Origin: Ancylostoma caninum
Lineage: Eukaryota > Nematoda > Chromadorea > Rhabditida > Ancylostomatidae
Reading direction: 5' to 3'
Length of the DNA: 64,000 nt
Assembly: GCA_037903475.1 (NCBI GenBank)
Contig: JBAJFG010000015.1
Coordinates: 2,780,431-2,844,430, forward strand
The position numbers and the translations under genes are program-made. The notes beneath the pieces are model-generated. The model saw only the letters and a list, made by a program, of their open reading frames with translations. It had not been told where the DNA came from and made no database searches. Positions 61,902 to 64,000 of the stretch are shown piece after piece. Position 1 is the stretch's first letter. Each line of letters starts with the position of its first letter.

Positions 61902-61977
61902 GGCCGCGTGGCGCAATGGATAACGCGTTCTCGCCTACGGGAGCAGAAGATTCCAGGTTCGAATCCTGCCGTGGTCG
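61902..61977 (+). pseudogene. tRNA-Arg(ACG)-like unit 26, disrupted
   Basis: The anticodon arm reads GTTCTCGCCTACGGGAGCAG, with three extra bases that break the stem, plus the C49 change of unit 14. It is either a pseudogene or a base-calling artefact, because neighbouring spacer also carries insertions. Confidence 0.8.
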
Positions 61978-62134
61978 AAAGCTTTTGCTGGGTAGCCAAA
62001 TGCTTATTCCTGCAGGGTTTTGCAATTTTTTCTCCTCGTAAAAGGGAAAACAACCCGTTCAGCTTCTGCAAATTGACGAAAATAACTAGAAAGCTAATTT
62101 TACCCAAAGTGTTTCGGTAAGGTTTTGCCCTCGT

Positions 62135-62207
62135 GGCCGCGTGGCGCAATGGATAACGCGTCTGCCTACGGAGCAGAAGATTGCAGGTTCGAATCCTGCC
62201 GTGGTCG
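62135..62207 (+). tRNA. tRNA-Arg(ACG) unit 27, consensus body, weak terminator
   Basis: Consensus body with TTTC in place of TTTT after the gene; short spacing of 167 bp follows. Confidence 0.94.
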
Positions 62208-62301
62208 AAAGCTTTCGCTGGGTAGCCAAATGCTTAATCCTGCAGGGTTTTGCAATATTTTGTCCTCGTAAGGGAAAAAAACCGTTAGGACTTGCCCTCA
62301 T

Positions 62302-62374
62302 GGTCGCGTGGCGCAATGGATAACGCGTCTGCCTACGGAGCAGAAGATTGCAGGTTCGAATCCTGCCGTGGTCG
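62302..62374 (+). tRNA. tRNA-Arg(ACG) unit 28, T3 variant
   Basis: Acceptor GGTCGCG: C3 to T turns the 3-70 pair into U-G. The fold is probably retained, but three wobbles weaken the stem. Confidence 0.9.
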
Positions 62375-62527
62375 AAAGCTTTTGCTGGGTAGCCAAATGC
62401 TTATTCCTGCAGGGTTTTGCAATTTTTTGTCCTCGTAAGGGAAAACAACCGTTTCCCTACTGCAAATTGACCAAATCCCTAGAAAGCTAATTTTACCCAA
62501 AGTGTTTCGGAAAGGATTTTCCCTCGT

Positions 62528-62600
62528 GGCCGCGTGGCGCAATGGATAACGCGTCTGCCTACGGAGCAGAAGATTGCAGGTTCGAATCCTGCCGTGGTCG
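62528..62600 (+). tRNA. tRNA-Arg(ACG) unit 29, consensus
   Basis: Consensus body with TTTT terminator. Confidence 0.96.
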
Positions 62601-62753
62601 AAAGCTTTTGCTGGGTAGCCAAATGCTTAATCCTGCAGGGTTTTGCAATATTTTGTCCTCGAAAGGGAAAAAAACCGTTTCCCTTCTGCAAATTGACCAA
62701 AACCCTAGAAAGCTAATTTTACCCAAAGTGTTTCGGTAAGGATTTGCCCTCGT

Positions 62754-62826
62754 GGCCGCGTGGCGCAATGGATAACGCGTCTGCCTACGGAGCAGAAGAT
62801 TGCAGGTTCGAATCCTGCCGTGGTCG
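62754..62826 (+). tRNA. tRNA-Arg(ACG) unit 30, consensus
   Basis: Consensus body with the TGCTGAGTAGCC trailer of unit 11. Confidence 0.96.
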
Positions 62827-62970
62827 AAAGCTTTTGCTGAGTAGCCAAATGCTTAATCCTGCAGGGTTTTGCAATATTTTGTCCTCGTAAGGGAAAAAAC
62901 CGTTTCCCTACTGCAAATTGACCAAATCCCTAGAAAGCTAATTTTACCCAAAGTGTTTCGGTAAGGATTT

Positions 62971-63043
62971 GCCCGCGTGGCGCAATGGATAACGCGTCTG
63001 CCTACGGAGCAGAAGATTGCAGGTTCGAATCCTGCCGTGGTCG
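62971..63043 (+). tRNA. tRNA-Arg(ACG) unit 31, 5' deletion variant
   Basis: About nine spacer bases ending at the gene start are missing, so the acceptor reads GCCCGCG and pair 2-71 is lost. Discriminator is followed by GAAG. Confidence 0.85.
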
Positions 63044-63196
63044 GAAGCTTTTGCTGGGTAGCCAAATGCCTAATCCTGCAGGGTTTTGCAATTTTTTGTC
63101 CTCGTAAGGGAAAACAACCGTTTCCCTACTGCAAATTGACCAAATCCCTAGAAAGCTAATTTTACCCAAAGTGTTTCGGAAAGGATTTGCCCTCGT

Positions 63197-63269
63197 GGCC
63201 GCGTGGCGCAATGGATAACGCGTCTGCCTACGGAGCAGAAGATTGCAGGTTCGAATCCTGCCGTGGTCG
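63197..63269 (+). tRNA. tRNA-Arg(ACG) unit 32, consensus
   Basis: Consensus body with TTTT terminator. Confidence 0.96.
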
Positions 63270-63423
63270 AAAGCTTTTGCTGGGTAGCCAAATGCTTAAT
63301 CCTGCAGGGTTTTGCAATTTTTTGTCCTCGTAAGGGAAAACAACCGTTTCCCTACTGCAAATTGACCAAATCCCTAGAAAGCTAATTTTACCCAAAAGTG
63401 TTTCGGAAAGGATTTGCCCTCGT

Positions 63424-63499
63424 GGCCGCGTGGCGCAATGGATAACGCGTCTGCCTACGGAGCAGAAGATTGCAGGTTGAACGAATCCTGCCGTGGTCG
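63424..63499 (+). pseudogene. tRNA-Arg(ACG)-like unit 33, T-loop insertion
   Basis: GGTTGAACGAATCC replaces GGTTCGAATCC. The three extra bases split box B and enlarge the T loop, so transcription and folding should be impaired. Confidence 0.85.
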
Positions 63500-63651
63500 A
63501 AAGCTTTTGCTGGGTAGCCAAATGCTTAATCCTGCAGGGTTTTGCAATTTTTTGTCCTCGTAAGGGAAAACAACCGTTTCCCTACTGCAAATTGACCAAA
63601 TCCCTAGAAAGCTAATTTTACCCAAAGTGTTTCGGAAAGGTTTGCCCTCGT

Positions 63652-63724
63652 GGCCGCGTGGCGCAATGGATAACGCGTCTGCCTACGGAGCAGAAGATTG
63701 CAGGTTCGAATCCTGCCGTGGTCG
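63652..63724 (+). tRNA. tRNA-Arg(ACG) unit 34, consensus body, weak terminator
   Basis: Consensus body followed by TTTC. Unit and spacer closely match unit 23. Confidence 0.94.
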
Positions 63725-63876
63725 AAAGCTTTCGCTGGGTAGCCAAATGCTTAATCCTGCAGGGTTTTGCAATATTTTGTCCTCGTAAGGGAAAAAACCG
63801 TTTCCCTACTGCAAATTGACCAAATCCCTAGAAAGCTAATTTTACCCAAAGTGTTTCGGAAAGGTTTTGCCCTCGT

Positions 63877-63949
63877 GGCCGCGTGGCGCAATGGATAACG
63901 CGTCTGCCTACGGAGCAGAAGATTGCAGGTTCGAATCCTGCCGTGGTCG
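63877..63949 (+). tRNA. tRNA-Arg(ACG) unit 35, consensus
   Basis: Last complete copy in the window. Its spacer runs off the end, so the array continues. Confidence 0.96.
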
Positions 63950-64000
63950 AAAGCTTTTGCTGGGTAGCCAAATGCTTAATCCTGCAGGGTTTTGCAATTT

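Larger units (their letters stand above)
56440..64000 (+). repeat. Tandem array of tRNA-Arg(ACG) units, open at window end
   Basis: Thirty-five complete units, each one tRNA gene plus spacer, run head to tail from about 56440 past the window end. Unit lengths fall in two classes, 225-233 bp (one 217) and 164-167 bp. The short class lacks about 60 bp of spacer between CAACCGTT and GGACTTGCC. Spacers keep AAGTGTTTCGG upstream and TGCTGGGTAGCCAAATGC downstream. A three-unit pattern of about 681 bp (G-variant, ATT-variant, normal) occurs at 57095, 57776 and 59693, and partly at 60375. Units 3-14 (from 56869) and 15-26 (from 59467) form a duplicated block, offset 2598 bp. Confidence 0.97.

Noticed and set aside
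56693..63521. Dozens of 60-100-codon frames on both strands
   Set aside because: Each is a translation of a tRNA gene plus its spacer, including the minus-strand shadows.
56440..64000. CRISPR-like or phage-type tandem repeat interpretation
   Set aside because: The repeats are 73-bp tRNA genes with Pol III signals and conserved spacers in a eukaryotic context.

Overview
The window looks like nuclear DNA of a nematode, most likely a strongylid (hookworm-like, clade V) worm. This is inferred from AT-rich non-coding DNA, short GT..AG introns with TTTCAG-type acceptors, decayed Tc1/mariner and RTE-type elements, TACTGTAG-rich repeats like those of Caenorhabditis, and small secreted-peptide genes. 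Protein-coding density is low and repeats dominate. Most long open frames are repeat artefacts.

Layout. 1-3600: two tiny secreted-peptide genes that share a motif just after their stop codons, with a 110-bp-period repeat and a reverse-transcriptase scrap between them. 3600-11800: gene-poor, with an inverted RTE endonuclease duplication, a reversed copy of the 110-bp repeat and a decayed mariner. 11821-16983: alpha-carbonic anhydrase paralog 1, eight exons found, first two missing. A Helitron-like element with a 60-bp minisatellite lies inside one intron. 17000-42000: mostly unexplained or repetitive DNA, with a full-length but broken Tc1/mariner copy (19495-20784), a duplicated TATA-box segment (21774/22151), two elements bounded by TA-flanked inverted repeats (32612-34210, a giant foldback, and 34652-35545), an RTE reverse-transcriptase remnant, and a second Helitron-like copy in opposite orientation that was itself hit by a hAT-type MITE. 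42859-47777: a complete ten-exon secreted alpha-carbonic anhydrase (294 residues) whose last intron holds about 520 bp of uninterrupted (CA)n. 47900-55000: MITEs and a second giant foldback element. 56478-64000: a tandem array of at least 35 tRNA-Arg(ACG) genes, still running at the window edge.

Functional picture. The two carbonic anhydrase genes have matching exon lengths and phases and are dispersed tandem paralogs. Copy 2 keeps the zinc ligands, gate-keeper Thr/Glu, proton-shuttle His and the disulfide cysteines of extracellular isoforms. Copy 1 keeps the zinc site but has Gln at the shuttle position. The tRNA array has 225-230-bp and 164-167-bp units, a three-unit higher-order repeat and a duplicated block of about 2.6 kb, with 19 consensus copies and 16 variants. 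It is the most unusual structure here.
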